Of a stretch of DNA of 64,000 nt, positions 55,749-64,000 are shown piece after piece. Made by a program: the position numbers and the translations under genes. Within the stretch, counting starts at the first letter, position 1, and each line of letters starts with the position of its first letter. Under the pieces are notes generated by a model. It worked only from the letters and a program-made list of their open reading frames with translations, did no database searches and was not told the origin of the DNA. The stretch comes from Corynebacterium sp. ES2730-CONJ (lineage in GTDB: Bacteria; Actinomycetota; Actinomycetes; Mycobacteriales; Mycobacteriaceae), in the NCBI RefSeq assembly GCF_024834055.1, contig NZ_JANUXZ010000003.1, positions 124,001-188,000 of the forward strand, in the 5' to 3' direction.

Positions 55749-57437
55749 ATGACCCAACCACAACCAACCCTGCCCGCCCCGTTGCTGGAATTGCAGGATC
55801 TCAAGATCTCCTTCGAGTCCACCACTGGAACAGTCGAGGCAGTGCGCGGGATCAACCTGACAATCTATCCCGGCCAATCTGTGGCCATTGTGGGAGAATC
55901 TGGTTCCGGCAAATCCACGACCGCTATGAGCATCATTGGCCTGCTACCAGGGTCAGGAAAAGTGACTGGCGGTAGCATTACATTTGAAGGTCGCGATATC
56001 ACGCACCTGTCCGAGAAAGAGCTCAATGAACTCCGAGGTTCCGATATTGGCCTGGTGCCGCAGGACCCCATGAGTAACCTCAACCCAGTATGGCGCGTGG
56101 GTACTCAAATCAAAGAGTCGCTCAAAGCAAACAAAGTTGTCCCACAGGCCGAAATGGACGAGCAGGTTGCGGAGCTCTTAAAAGAGGCCGGACTCCCGGA
56201 TGCGAAACGCCGCGCCAAGCAGTTTCCACACGAATTTTCTGGCGGTATGCGCCAGCGTGCGCTCATAGGCATGGGCCTAGCAGCTCGTCCTAAATTGCTG
56301 ATTGCTGACGAGCCCACCTCTGCGCTTGACGTAACCGTGCAAAAACGTATCCTCGATCACCTGGGAAATCTCACCAAAGACTTAGGAACCGCCGTACTCT
56401 TTATCACCCACGACCTAGGTTTGGCTGCCGAGCGTGCGGAGCACCTCGTGGTTATGCACCGCGGTCGCGTAGTTGAATCAGGTTCTTCTATTGAGATCCT
56501 CCAGAACCCGCAGCATCCCTATACGCAGCGTTTAGTGGATGCCGCTCCGTCCCTAGCCTCAGCGCGCATCCAGTCTGCCCAAAAGCGAGGGCTCACTCCA
56601 AAGGAGCTGTTAAGGCGAAAGCGCGAGAATGACCACGAGGAGATCATCCGAGTGGAGAATCTCACGCGCGAATTCAAAGTTCGCGGCGCGCGTGGGAGTA
56701 AATCGATACTCAAAGCTGTAGATAATGTGAGCTTTGGCTTGAAAAAGGGTACGACCCTCGCCCTCGTAGGAGAGTCGGGCTCTGGGAAGTCGACAGTAGC
56801 GAATGTGGTACTCAATCTTTTAGACCCCAGCTCCGGTAAAATCTATTACAAGGGAACTGATCTTTCTACTCTCAACGAGAAGGAACTTTTCGCCATGCGC
56901 CGGAAGCTACAGGTGGTTTTCCAAAACCCCTATGGTTCCCTGGACCCCATGTACTCCATCTACCGGTGTATCGAAGAGCCTCTCATCGTGCACAAGGTAG
57001 GGAATCGACAGGAGCGGGAAAACAGAGTCGCGGAACTCCTCGACATGGTGGCAATGCCTCGATCGGCTATGCGCAGATATCCAAATGAATTGTCGGGAGG
57101 CCAGCGCCAGCGTATCGCCGTTGCTCGCGCACTCGCCCTCAATCCTGAAGTTGTGGTCCTGGACGAGGCTGTATCGGCATTGGATGTGTTGGTCCAGCAT
57201 CAAATCCTACAATTACTCGCAGATTTGCAGGAAAACCTCGGCTTAAGCTATCTATTTATCACTCATGATCTCGCGGTGGTTCGCCAGACCGCTGATGAGG
57301 TGGTTGTCATGAAGAAGGGCAAAGTAGTCGAACAAGGAACCGCCGACCAACTATTCCTTAATCCACAGCAAGAATACACCCGCGATCTTATCGATTCGGT
57401 TCCGGGCTTAGGTATCGAACTAGGTGTCGATTTATAA
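55749..57437 (+). CDS. Fused peptide ABC transporter ATPase (DppD-DppF)
   Basis: A 562-aa protein with two ABC ATPases in one chain: Walker A VGESGSGKST twice, signatures FSGGMRQRALIGMGLA and LSGGQRQRIAVARAL, Walker B LLIADEPTSALDV and VVVLDEAVSALDV (Ala replacing the usual Pro after the catalytic Glu in the second), and HDLGLAA / HDLAVVR switch regions. Between them (about residues 255-285) is the oligopeptide-type C-terminal extension, NPQHPYTQRLVDAAPSL, which ends the first half and recurs as NPQQEYTRDLIDSVPGL. No Cys-rich iron-sulfur extension is seen. Last gene of the operon. Confidence 0.94.
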   Translation: MTQPQPTLPAPLLELQDLKISFESTTGTVEAVRGINLTIYPGQSVAIVGESGSGKSTTAMSIIGLLPGSGKVTGGSITFEGRDITHLSEKELNELRGSDIGLVPQDPMSNLNPVWRVGTQIKESLKANKVVPQAEMDEQVAELLKEAGLPDAKRRAKQFPHEFSGGMRQRALIGMGLAARPKLLIADEPTSALDVTVQKRILDHLGNLTKDLGTAVLFITHDLGLAAERAEHLVVMHRGRVVESGSSIEILQNPQHPYTQRLVDAAPSLASARIQSAQKRGLTPKELLRRKRENDHEEIIRVENLTREFKVRGARGSKSILKAVDNVSFGLKKGTTLALVGESGSGKSTVANVVLNLLDPSSGKIYYKGTDLSTLNEKELFAMRRKLQVVFQNPYGSLDPMYSIYRCIEEPLIVHKVGNRQERENRVAELLDMVAMPRSAMRRYPNELSGGQRQRIAVARALALNPEVVVLDEAVSALDVLVQHQILQLLADLQENLGLSYLFITHDLAVVRQTADEVVVMKKGKVVEQGTADQLFLNPQQEYTRDLIDSVPGLGIELGVDL

Positions 57438-57455
57438 GCCATCGCCTTGGTAGAG

Positions 57456-57488
57456 AAAAGCCCCTGATAAAAAGGGGCTTTCTTTCCT
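57456..57488 (+). terminator. Peptide-transporter operon terminator
   Basis: AAAGCCCCT pairs with AGGGGCTTT, followed by CTTTC. Confidence 0.88.
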
Positions 57489-57491
57489 ACT

Positions 57492-58316
57492 CTAACTACT
57501 CAGGATCGCACCTGGGGTGAGTACGCGGATATCGAATTGGTAATTAAGTAAACTCTCGATAGCTGAGATGCCCACCGGGGGGACCGCGGGGAGAGGAACA
57601 ACAGTAGGCGACTGGCTGGCGTCGATAAGCGGGGCAGGTCGATCGATGATCACCGGAGCTGGGATGCCTGCGTGTCGGCTGATCCACGAACTATGCTCGG
57701 CCACTGGGGTAATAAAACCCACCGTGCCAGGTTCGGTCATGGCGGATTGAACACCCGCGAGTGCTCCGCTGTCGTCGAAGAGAGGTCCGCCAGAATCTCC
57801 CTGGCTAATACGTCCGCCGGTAAAGTTCGATTCTATAATTGTGACCGTATCTAGGGGCGCTGGAAGACGGTGCACACGCCGGGTGATATGGGCGTCAGCG
57901 GTTGTTGCCTGACCATTGGGGTGAGCACCGAAGCCGGTGAGGATGCCATGTTCACCAGGGAGGAGGTGGGATGATGACAGCGGGACCGCTCGCGCTGAGG
58001 TAGGGCGATGAAGCCGCAACAGAGCTAGATCATCATGAGGGTGCAGCACTGCCTCAGTGGGATAAAAATTCTCCCCCTTAATTCGGATCAACGAGGGTCC
58101 CTGATGCACACAATGCTTGGCGCTAAGTACCCACGTTGGGGCGATTACCGTGCCCGAGCATTGTGAGTGACCGAGCACGACTAAGGCTACCGATTCGTTG
58201 GGTATATAACGCCCACCCATGACCGCGTGCGCTTCTGGTACAGATCCAAGGCTAGAGCCAAATAATAGTGATATCCCCAGCATGACAGTGGTACTGAGCA
58301 AACGAATAATTTTCAT
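57492..58316 (-). CDS. Secreted trypsin-like serine protease
   Basis: A 274-aa precursor with signal peptide ending near PEAHA (residue 31). An S1 domain follows: GGRYIPNESVALVVLG (activation-type N-terminus), H68 in SAKHC, D96 in HDDLALLRL, S175 in QGDSGGPLF, and a cysteine pair CSG/KHC. A Pro-rich C-terminal tail of about 60 residues (IIDRPAPLIDASQSPTVVPLPAVPP) lacks a membrane helix, unlike the protease at 42-43 kb. Substrate unknown. Confidence 0.9.
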   Translation of the reverse strand: MKIIRLLSTTVMLGISLLFGSSLGSVPEAHAVMGGRYIPNESVALVVLGHSQCSGTVIAPTWVLSAKHCVHQGPSLIRIKGENFYPTEAVLHPHDDLALLRLHRPTSARAVPLSSSHLLPGEHGILTGFGAHPNGQATTADAHITRRVHRLPAPLDTVTIIESNFTGGRISQGDSGGPLFDDSGALAGVQSAMTEPGTVGFITPVAEHSSWISRHAGIPAPVIIDRPAPLIDASQSPTVVPLPAVPPVGISAIESLLNYQFDIRVLTPGAILSS

Positions 58317-58390
58317 GAGTAAGTATCTGCTATCTCTATCTATAGGGCAAGACAGTGCTACGCCCAGGTTGTCTGTGAAACTAGGGTGCT

Positions 58391-58660
58391 TTAGGAAACG
58401 AGTTCGCGCTCTAGTATTAGGTTGATGGCTTCTTCTCTGTGGCGCCCATAATCACACAGCCGAAAGAGGTAGGCTATCTTTCTCGCACTTTCGCGTGCAT
58501 GTGGACGCACACGGTAGTGCTTCAACATAGGCCCAGTCGGGGTGTCGTTATGGTTAGGATCATCTTTAGTCTCGTGGAGCCGTGTGGCTCCATGTTTGTG
58601 GGGGTGGCTAAAGCTCACTCGGAATCTCGAGCGGTATAACCTTCGAATATCGGTGAGCAT
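58391..58660 (-). CDS. 89-aa basic protein of unknown function
   Basis: The ATG at 58660 lies 7 nt after a TAGACT box on the minus strand, the leaderless pattern seen elsewhere here. The protein is rich in Arg and His (RRLYRSRFRVSFSHPHKHGATRLHETKDD), with a helical C-terminus (ARESARKIAYLFRLCDYGRHREEAINLILERELVS). No signal peptide, no family recognised. It sits downstream of DUF402. It could still be a chance frame. Confidence 0.42.
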   Translation of the reverse strand: MLTDIRRLYRSRFRVSFSHPHKHGATRLHETKDDPNHNDTPTGPMLKHYRVRPHARESARKIAYLFRLCDYGRHREEAINLILERELVS

Positions 58661-58715
58661 AGCTGGGAGTCTACCCGCGAGAGGTTCAGAAGTGAAGGAA
58701 GTGACTCCAGGGATC

Positions 58716-59255
58716 TTAGGAATTCGCAGCAGGGGACAAGGTAACCGCTTTGGCCCATTGAATATCTATCCCCTGGGAGTACATCCACCGTGTTGGATCA
58801 TCCCCATAGCGGGTTATTCCCTCTACAGCTCTCAGCGTGGACTCGATTGCCATCTCAGCATCATCAGCGGAAATTAGCCCTGCCGACGTCGCGGCGGCGA
58901 GCTCATCAATATCAAGAACCTCGATACTATTGCCACGGATCCACATGAGATCCACGTAGAGATCGCGCGTGGTCCACGTATCCGCTTTGATATCTATGTC
59001 CACGACGTCGATATAAATATCTTCACGCTTTTTAACCGAGTCTCGGTAGTGAAATTTATTTGCCCGTAGGCCTATTTTTGGCAATAACCACGATTCTAGG
59101 TAACCAAACTGAGGGTGATCGGCGCCGCGAGCCATATACAGTCCACATGGAGTCGTGCGGTAGGAATCTACAGCGCGACTAAAACCCTTGGGGTCGATAT
59201 TGATCTTGGATTCCAGATCAAATACTTCTTCCTTGATGGGATGGAGATCGACCAT
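58716..59255 (-). CDS. DUF402 protein
   Basis: A 179-aa cytoplasmic protein of the DUF402 family, whose characterised members are nucleoside di-/triphosphate phosphatases or RNA-associated barrels. Visible core: GLYMARGADHPQFGYLESWLLPKIGLRANKFHYR, DIYIDVVDIDIKADTWTTRDLYVDLMWIRGNSIEVLDIDELAAATSAGLIS. The closely spaced acidic residues (DVVDIDI, DLYVD) are typical metal ligands. ATG 59255 overlaps the TAA of the preceding secreted-protein gene (TAATG). Confidence 0.85.
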   Translation of the reverse strand: MVDLHPIKEEVFDLESKINIDPKGFSRAVDSYRTTPCGLYMARGADHPQFGYLESWLLPKIGLRANKFHYRDSVKKREDIYIDVVDIDIKADTWTTRDLYVDLMWIRGNSIEVLDIDELAAATSAGLISADDAEMAIESTLRAVEGITRYGDDPTRWMYSQGIDIQWAKAVTLSPAANS

Positions 59256-59980
59256 TATTTAACCTCGAAAGCTACGCTAGTAGGGGCAAAGGTGCAATAT
59301 GTTGCACTTTCCCCTTCTATCGTGCTCATCCCTCCATCCATTACGGCTACAATGTGCCCGCGTCCCGTTGGAGCAGTGGCAGTTGCGGTCGCTGGCCCCT
59401 CTGGGTTGATACCCTTCTGGTCAAGGATGATCTCTCCGCTGGTGAGCGTGCTGAGATTAAACCACCGTACTCGCATATCAGACCGATCCAAGGTGCCAGT
59501 TCCTAATGCTGTAAAGACGAAAGCGGTCTCCCCATCAGCCACTCCCGGTAGGGGGAGCGAGGCGGGTCCTGGCACTGCGATGGCACTACCGACTGAGTCT
59601 AGCTCTCCTCCTATACAGCTACGGGCAACGGTGGGCCACCCAAACTGGAAGAAGCGGGGACCGTCAGCCGGAAGATCTACACCCGGTTTCCCCTCGCCTT
59701 TAAAGAAGCCCACCCCAGCCATGATGGCGGTGCGAAGCATATCCGGCAACGGCGCGGATTGTGCAAAGGTTGCAGCTTGGTCGAGGAGGTGAGCCTTCGG
59801 GCGCCCTAGATTATCGATGGGCCAAGCGGGATACTGGCTCAAATCAATCGCTGGAGGCACAGTGATATGTGATTGCGATGATAAGGCGGGCTCCGCGGCG
59901 TGAGCGACCGGACCCAAAGCAGCAGGGATGAGAAGGCCTGCGGTGGCAACTAGTAATGATGCAGCTTTTTTTCTGAACAT
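59255..59980 (-). CDS. Secreted protein of unknown function next to typA
   Basis: A 241-aa precursor starting MFRKKAASLLVATAGLLIPAALG, with signal peptide cleavage near AHAA. The mature part has two cysteines (VARSCIGGE and ATYCTFAP), a region PAWPIDNLGRPKAHLLDQAATFAQSAPLPDMLRTAIMAGVGFFKG, and a beta-rich C-terminal half. A similar secreted protein occurs with DUF402 beside typA in other corynebacteria (recall). ATG 59980 is chosen over the longer frame to 60007. It is translationally coupled to DUF402. Confidence 0.75.
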   Translation of the reverse strand: MFRKKAASLLVATAGLLIPAALGPVAHAAEPALSSQSHITVPPAIDLSQYPAWPIDNLGRPKAHLLDQAATFAQSAPLPDMLRTAIMAGVGFFKGEGKPGVDLPADGPRFFQFGWPTVARSCIGGELDSVGSAIAVPGPASLPLPGVADGETAFVFTALGTGTLDRSDMRVRWFNLSTLTSGEIILDQKGINPEGPATATATAPTGRGHIVAVMDGGMSTIEGESATYCTFAPTSVAFEVK

Positions 59981-60329
59981 AGTGGGGCCGTCTCCTGCAA
60001 GTGCCAAAGGTTGGAAGCGATAGGAAAGGTCGATCGCCTTTCCCGTGACTTAGAATATTGTGTCCGAAGAATCTTTGCTGAGCAGTGTGGGATTCACCCC
60101 TAGGCCTCTCAGATAAAGTTCTCAAATCTAATACTTTTCTAGCACAATTGTCCCACTTATAACAGGGATCGGTTGTTTTCCAGTAGCGGATTGAGGTGAC
60201 TAGAGCGATCGATCATTGCAAAGTAAAGGTGCACGCTGGAACCTAAATGGGGCCGAAAGTAGCCATGATTGGCCGTGGTGGAGTAGGGTTGTACCGTTAT
60301 TTTTCTTTCCTTTATAGTGGGAGCACCTC
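59981..60329. promoter_or_regulatory. 349-bp divergent promoter region before typA
   Basis: No gene seen. On the plus strand TTGTAC (60289-60294), 18 nt, TATAGT (60313-60318) could drive typA; the predicted transcript start then falls about 5 nt before the TTG start codon, beyond the GGGAG that otherwise looks like a ribosome site. The minus side serves the secreted protein/DUF402 pair. Confidence 0.45.
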
Positions 60330-62243
60330 TTGAGTCATCCAGAATTTCGCAACGTTGCCATCGTCGCACACGTCGACCACGGCAAAACTACCCTCGTGAA
60401 CGCCATGCTAGAGCAGTCCGGCGTTTTCGGTGACCGCGGTGAGGTCACCGATCGGGTCATGGATTCGGGTGACCTTGAGAAAGAAAAGGGCATCACCATC
60501 CTGGCAAAGAACACTGCCATTCGTCGCAAAGGATTAGGCAAAGACGGCCAAGACCTCGTTATCAACGTTATCGATACACCAGGTCACGCCGATTTCGGCG
60601 GTGAGGTCGAACGTGGCCTATCCATGGTTGACGGCGTTGTTCTCCTCGTTGATTCCTCTGAGGGGCCACTACCACAAACTCGCTTCGTGCTCGGCAAAGC
60701 GCTCGCCGCCAAAATGCCCGTCATTATCGTGGTCAATAAAACCGATCGCCCCGATGCTCGTATTGACGAAGTTGTGGAAGAGTCTCAGGATCTGCTCCTC
60801 GAGCTGGCCTCTTCTCTTGATGATCCCGAGGCTGCGCAGGCTGCCGAGCAGCTGCTCGACCTCCCGGTGCTCTATGCTTCCGGACGTGAAGGCCGCGCCT
60901 CTACCAAGAATCCTGGGAATGGAAACGTGCCAGACGCTCCAGACCTTCAAGCACTCTTCGATGTCATCTACGAGGCACTCCCAGAACCATCAGCAACCAT
61001 CGATGCGCCACTCCAGGCCCACGTGACAAACTTGGATTCATCCTCCTTTTTAGGGCGTATCGGGCTCGTTCGCATTCACTCCGGCCACCTGAAAAAGGGC
61101 CAACAGGTGGCGTGGATCCATTACGACGACGAGGGTAACCAGCACGTTAAAACCGTTAAAATCGCAGAACTGTTGCGCACCGTGGGTGTGTCCCGCGAAT
61201 CCACTAATGATGAGATGGTCGCTGGCGATATCGCGGCGATCTCAGGTATCGACAATATTATGATCGGTGATACCCTCGCCGATATCGAACATCCAGTTGC
61301 GCTGCCTCGCATTACCGTCGACGAGCCCGCAATCTCTATGACCATTGGTGTTAATACCTCACCACTAGCTGGTAAAGGCGGAGGCGACAAGCTCACGGCG
61401 CGTGTTGTCAAGGCACGCTTGGACCAGGAGCTCATTGGTAACGTATCCATCAAGGTACTGCCCACCGAGCGTCCAGATACCTGGGAGGTGCAGGGGCGTG
61501 GCGAAATGGCGCTATCTGTGCTGGTAGAAACCATGCGTCGGGAAGGCTTTGAGCTCACTGTGGGCAAACCCCAGGTTGTGCTGCAGCATATCGATGGCAA
61601 AATCTACGAACCCCATGATCATATGGTTATCGACACACCATCAGAGTATCAAGGCGCAGTAACTCAGTTGCTCGCAGCCCGCAAGGGGCAGATGACGTCA
61701 ATGTCTAACCTGTCGGGCGATTGGGTCCGGATGGAATTCGACGTGCCCTCTCGTGGTCTCATCGGTTTCCGTACCACCTTCCTCACGGAAACCCGTGGTG
61801 CAGGCATAGCCAACTCGTACTCGATCGAAGCTCGCCCATGGGCGGGGGAAATCAAGGGTCGCGCCTCGGGCTCCCTCGTGGCCGATCGTTCCGGTCAAAT
61901 TACAGCTTATGCCCTTCAGCAATTGTCCGATCGCGGCAATTTCTTCGTCGAACCTGGCATGGAAGCCTACGAGGGCATGGTCGTTGGTGCCAATAACCGC
62001 GATGAAGATATGGACATCAATATTACCAAGGAAAAGAAACTCACCAATATGCGCTCGGCAACAGCCGACGCTACGGTGACTCTGGCTAAAGCGCACGTGC
62101 TATCGCTCGATGAGGCCATGGAGTTCTGTGGTCAAGACGAGTGTGTTGAGGTTACTCCGAATATCTTGCGCGTGCGCAAGGTGAACCTCAATGCTACAGA
62201 GCGAGCTCGTTCGCGTTCTCGGGAAAAAAACCGCAATAAGTAG
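60330..62243 (+). CDS. typA: Ribosome-associated GTPase TypA/BipA
   Basis: A translational GTPase that assists ribosome assembly and stress adaptation. The 637-aa protein has G1 [10 protein letters not shown], switch region [16 protein letters not shown]3 [17 protein letters not shown]4 [11 protein letters not shown], then the EF-G-like domains. The BipA-specific C-terminal domain contains [22 protein letters not shown] and [25 protein letters not shown]. The start is TTG 60330 ([17 protein letters not shown]), with GTGGGAG 7 nt upstream. It ends in a strong terminator. Confidence 0.97.
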   Translation: MSHPEFRNVAIVAHVDHGKTTLVNAMLEQSGVFGDRGEVTDRVMDSGDLEKEKGITILAKNTAIRRKGLGKDGQDLVINVIDTPGHADFGGEVERGLSMVDGVVLLVDSSEGPLPQTRFVLGKALAAKMPVIIVVNKTDRPDARIDEVVEESQDLLLELASSLDDPEAAQAAEQLLDLPVLYASGREGRASTKNPGNGNVPDAPDLQALFDVIYEALPEPSATIDAPLQAHVTNLDSSSFLGRIGLVRIHSGHLKKGQQVAWIHYDDEGNQHVKTVKIAELLRTVGVSRESTNDEMVAGDIAAISGIDNIMIGDTLADIEHPVALPRITVDEPAISMTIGVNTSPLAGKGGGDKLTARVVKARLDQELIGNVSIKVLPTERPDTWEVQGRGEMALSVLVETMRREGFELTVGKPQVVLQHIDGKIYEPHDHMVIDTPSEYQGAVTQLLAARKGQMTSMSNLSGDWVRMEFDVPSRGLIGFRTTFLTETRGAGIANSYSIEARPWAGEIKGRASGSLVADRSGQITAYALQQLSDRGNFFVEPGMEAYEGMVVGANNRDEDMDINITKEKKLTNMRSATADATVTLAKAHVLSLDEAMEFCGQDECVEVTPNILRVRKVNLNATERARSRSREKNRNK

Positions 62244-62250
62244 CTTCTCG

Positions 62251-62292
62251 AACCCCCCTTCCACAGCAGAGTGGAAGGGGGGTTGCTTTGTC
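62251..62292 (+). terminator. typA terminator
   Basis: Perfect 14-bp stem AACCCCCCTTCCAC / GTGGAAGGGGGGTT, loop AGCAGA, then GCTTTG. Confidence 0.9.
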
Positions 62293-62423
62293 TAGACCGA
62301 TGGCAGGGAGTGGACCTTCACGGGGGTATCCGAGGGTATAGGATTTAGGCAAGGCTAAGTTGCCGAGATATGGTAACTTCGAAAATTTTATCATTTGCCG
62401 ATCGATCAGGGAGATCTTCTTAG

Positions 62424-64000
62424 ATGCACAATCCAGCCCGTTTGACCGCCCTTGGCCTAACCACAGCCCTCGCGCTGCAAGGCGTTGCAGTCACTCAGCC
62501 ATCAGTTCTAGCGTTAAGTGTAGTAGCAGCTCAGGCAGCTGAGATTGCATCACTCCCCAGCGATCAGCTGCTGAACCCCCCAGCCGACGCCGCACGTTAC
62601 GAAGGTGCATTCACGAGCTTCGATACCATCTACCGTGCACGGCAATATCACGCCGATTCGGCTACCGAGTGGAACGAAGACTTCTACGCTTTCGACAGTC
62701 CACGCGCTTCCTGGAAGGGACTAGGATGGGCCAAGCAACACGCTCAAATAGCCCTTGCTGCCCGCACTTTCGTGCTTCTGCAAGCCGAGGATTTCCCCGA
62801 AGCGCGGGCCCTCGATCTTACAACGCTTGGATACAAAGAAGCGACCGACCTCAAGGCTAAAGAGATCCTCTCAGAGGCGAAGAAAAAGTTTGCGGAACTC
62901 AAAGATCAACCGAATGCCGAAGCGTGGTATCAGACCCGTTATACCGACATCGTGAGATCCCTTGCGATCTTAGAAACCTACACAAATGGAATCGTCGAGG
63001 TTAAGCGCATTCCAATAGCAGCGGTCATCGACTGGGGCGTACCCGATAAATATCCCACTGACTCGGCTCAACGGGCGAAAAAAGAGGACTTCGCTGACCT
63101 CGAGATATACAAGGTAGAGTACAACGAGTCGAAAGCGGATCAGAACTTCGTTACCGAGACCGCAGAAGCGAATGCGCAGACGAATACTGGTGTCCTCGAG
63201 GCCGCCCACGGTCCCCTGCAACCAGCCGATAGTGGTGAAGTTGATTTCGACCGACAAAAGTCTGACCTCAAGGAAAAAATAGCCGATACCCTTGAGCGGG
63301 CCCAGGCCCTTGCTGATTCTCAAGAATTTGTTAGCAAAGCCGAGGAATTAACAGCTACCGTCGAAGCCATCGATTCCGAGATGAAGCTACAGCAGGCCAC
63401 CGAAGAAGTCAACGCGTTTGCCCGCTCCGTCGAGAAAGCTGCTAGCGATGAACTCGCTGCACAGAAGCAAGTGTATACAACTAAGTTGCAGGAGGCTCGG
63501 GCTCAGATCACCGCGCTCTTAGCAGCGGAGATCGCCGAGAATACGCGCACTCGAATCCTAAATGAACTTGACGAACTTGAACGAGGCGTGGCAGACGCGA
63601 CCGATCGAGCAGCTCTCGAGAGTTTGAGCAGCGCCATTGAAACCGCCTTATTGAATGTTTCGGTGCACACTCATCGAGCCGAGGCTCTAAGAGAACTAGC
63701 TACTACTGATGCTGCTGTACAAGCCATCGGTGATGATGCGATCTCAAACAAAGCCGAGGATATACGCAGCAGGCTACTCGATGCCGTATCTCTCGATGGA
63801 GTAACTAGGATCGCCGAGGAGATCGAGCCCTTCAAAGCCGAAGCACAGTCAAGCCTCAATCAAAAAGTAGGAGGAATCCTACGCGAAACCGTAAAAGTAG
63901 CCAACGCCACGCAGGTATACGCCCAGGGAGCAGACTCGAGCCTATTGCAGGCTAAAGCACTTCAGGCGACGCAAATGCTGGGCGCACTCTCCCAAGCTGA
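62424..64000 (+). CDS. Large secreted helical protein, 3' truncated by window edge
   Basis: ATG 62424, with AGGGAG 10 nt upstream, opens a frame that stays open for 525 codons to the end of the window. A signal peptide is likely (HNPARLTALGLTTALALQG...VVAAQAA, cleavage near residue 38). Residues ~50-250 form a helical domain with Trp/Tyr-rich pieces (SWKGLGWAKQHAQIALAARTF and QTRYTDIVRSLAILETY). From ~280 onward the chain is cysteine-free, Ala/Glu/Lys/Leu-rich and heptad-like (LKEKIADTLERAQALADSQEF, AAQKQVYTTKLQEARAQITALL), i.e. long coiled coil. A cell-wall or surface stalk is likely; no family is recognised. Confidence 0.8.
   Translation, partial: MHNPARLTALGLTTALALQGVAVTQPSVLALSVVAAQAAEIASLPSDQLLNPPADAARYEGAFTSFDTIYRARQYHADSATEWNEDFYAFDSPRASWKGLGWAKQHAQIALAARTFVLLQAEDFPEARALDLTTLGYKEATDLKAKEILSEAKKKFAELKDQPNAEAWYQTRYTDIVRSLAILETYTNGIVEVKRIPIAAVIDWGVPDKYPTDSAQRAKKEDFADLEIYKVEYNESKADQNFVTETAEANAQTNTGVLEAAHGPLQPADSGEVDFDRQKSDLKEKIADTLERAQALADSQEFVSKAEELTATVEAIDSEMKLQQATEEVNAFARSVEKAASDELAAQKQVYTTKLQEARAQITALLAAEIAENTRTRILNELDELERGVADATDRAALESLSSAIETALLNVSVHTHRAEALRELATTDAAVQAIGDDAISNKAEDIRSRLLDAVSLDGVTRIAEEIEPFKAEAQSSLNQKVGGILRETVKVANATQVYAQGADSSLLQAKALQATQMLGALSQA

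Overview
The window reads as a chromosomal segment of a Corynebacterium (Mycobacteriales, mid-GC). Four things support this. The order mazG / secreted transglycosylase / eno / ftsB-like / DUF501 / ppx matches the mycobacterial-corynebacterial arrangement. There is a mycothiol gene (mca). A RipA-type AraC regulator sits directly under a DtxR box. Many genes also appear leaderless, with a TAnnnT box 6-8 nt before the start codon. There are no rRNA genes, no intact insertion sequences and no CRISPR array. One tRNA gene is present. All identifications come from reading the sequence and from recall of protein families; no search was run.

Layout. 1-7.4 kb: the end of a helical-repeat protein, mazG, a small secreted PorB/PorC-like protein, a lytic transglycosylase, eno, the divisome protein FtsB/DivIC, DUF501, ppx and a tRNA-Leu(UAA). 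7.6-9.9 kb: an unknown 73-aa protein, the DtxR box with ripA, and a Bax-inhibitor-1-like membrane protein. 9.9-16.9 kb: lipoprotein, greA, DUF4307, mca, a cis-prenyltransferase, a flavodoxin-like protein, coaA, glyA. 17-31.9 kb: folate genes pabAB and pabC, DUF5997, a LysR-effector-domain protein, fum, glpX, DUF4245, xseB/xseA, ispH, DUF6542, an AI-2E-type permease, the methionine/alanine importer metPS, ychF. 32-42.3 kb: a looser region with an SDR, DoxX-like and alpha/beta hydrolase genes, phoU convergent with pstSCAB, two gene-poor stretches, and a nitroreductase gene broken by one in-frame amber codon. 42.3-47.1 kb: two secreted, C-terminally membrane-anchored surface proteins (a trypsin-like protease and an 848-aa beta-domain protein) plus DUF808. 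47.2-51.8 kb: a TPP-riboswitch-controlled thiamine-precursor ECF transporter (ykoE, ykoD, ykoC) with a ClC channel gene lying antisense between ykoE and ykoD. 52-57.5 kb: a complete oligopeptide/dipeptide ABC transporter with an intrinsic terminator in its leader. 57.5-64 kb: a secreted protease, a small ORF, DUF402 and a secreted protein in a TAATG-coupled pair, typA, and the start of a large helical secreted protein cut by the window end.

Working together: pstSCAB/phoU handle phosphate; ripA under DtxR handles iron sparing; metPS, opp/dpp and ykoEDC import amino acids, peptides and thiamine precursor; pabAB, pabC and glyA feed folate and one-carbon metabolism; eno, fum and glpX belong to central carbon metabolism. 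The items most worth a second look are the non-contiguous riboswitch-led ykoE/ykoDC arrangement, the UAA tRNA lacking a long variable arm, the leader terminator in front of the peptide transporter, the surface-protein pair at 42-46 kb with a palindrome over its promoter, and the amber-interrupted nitroreductase.
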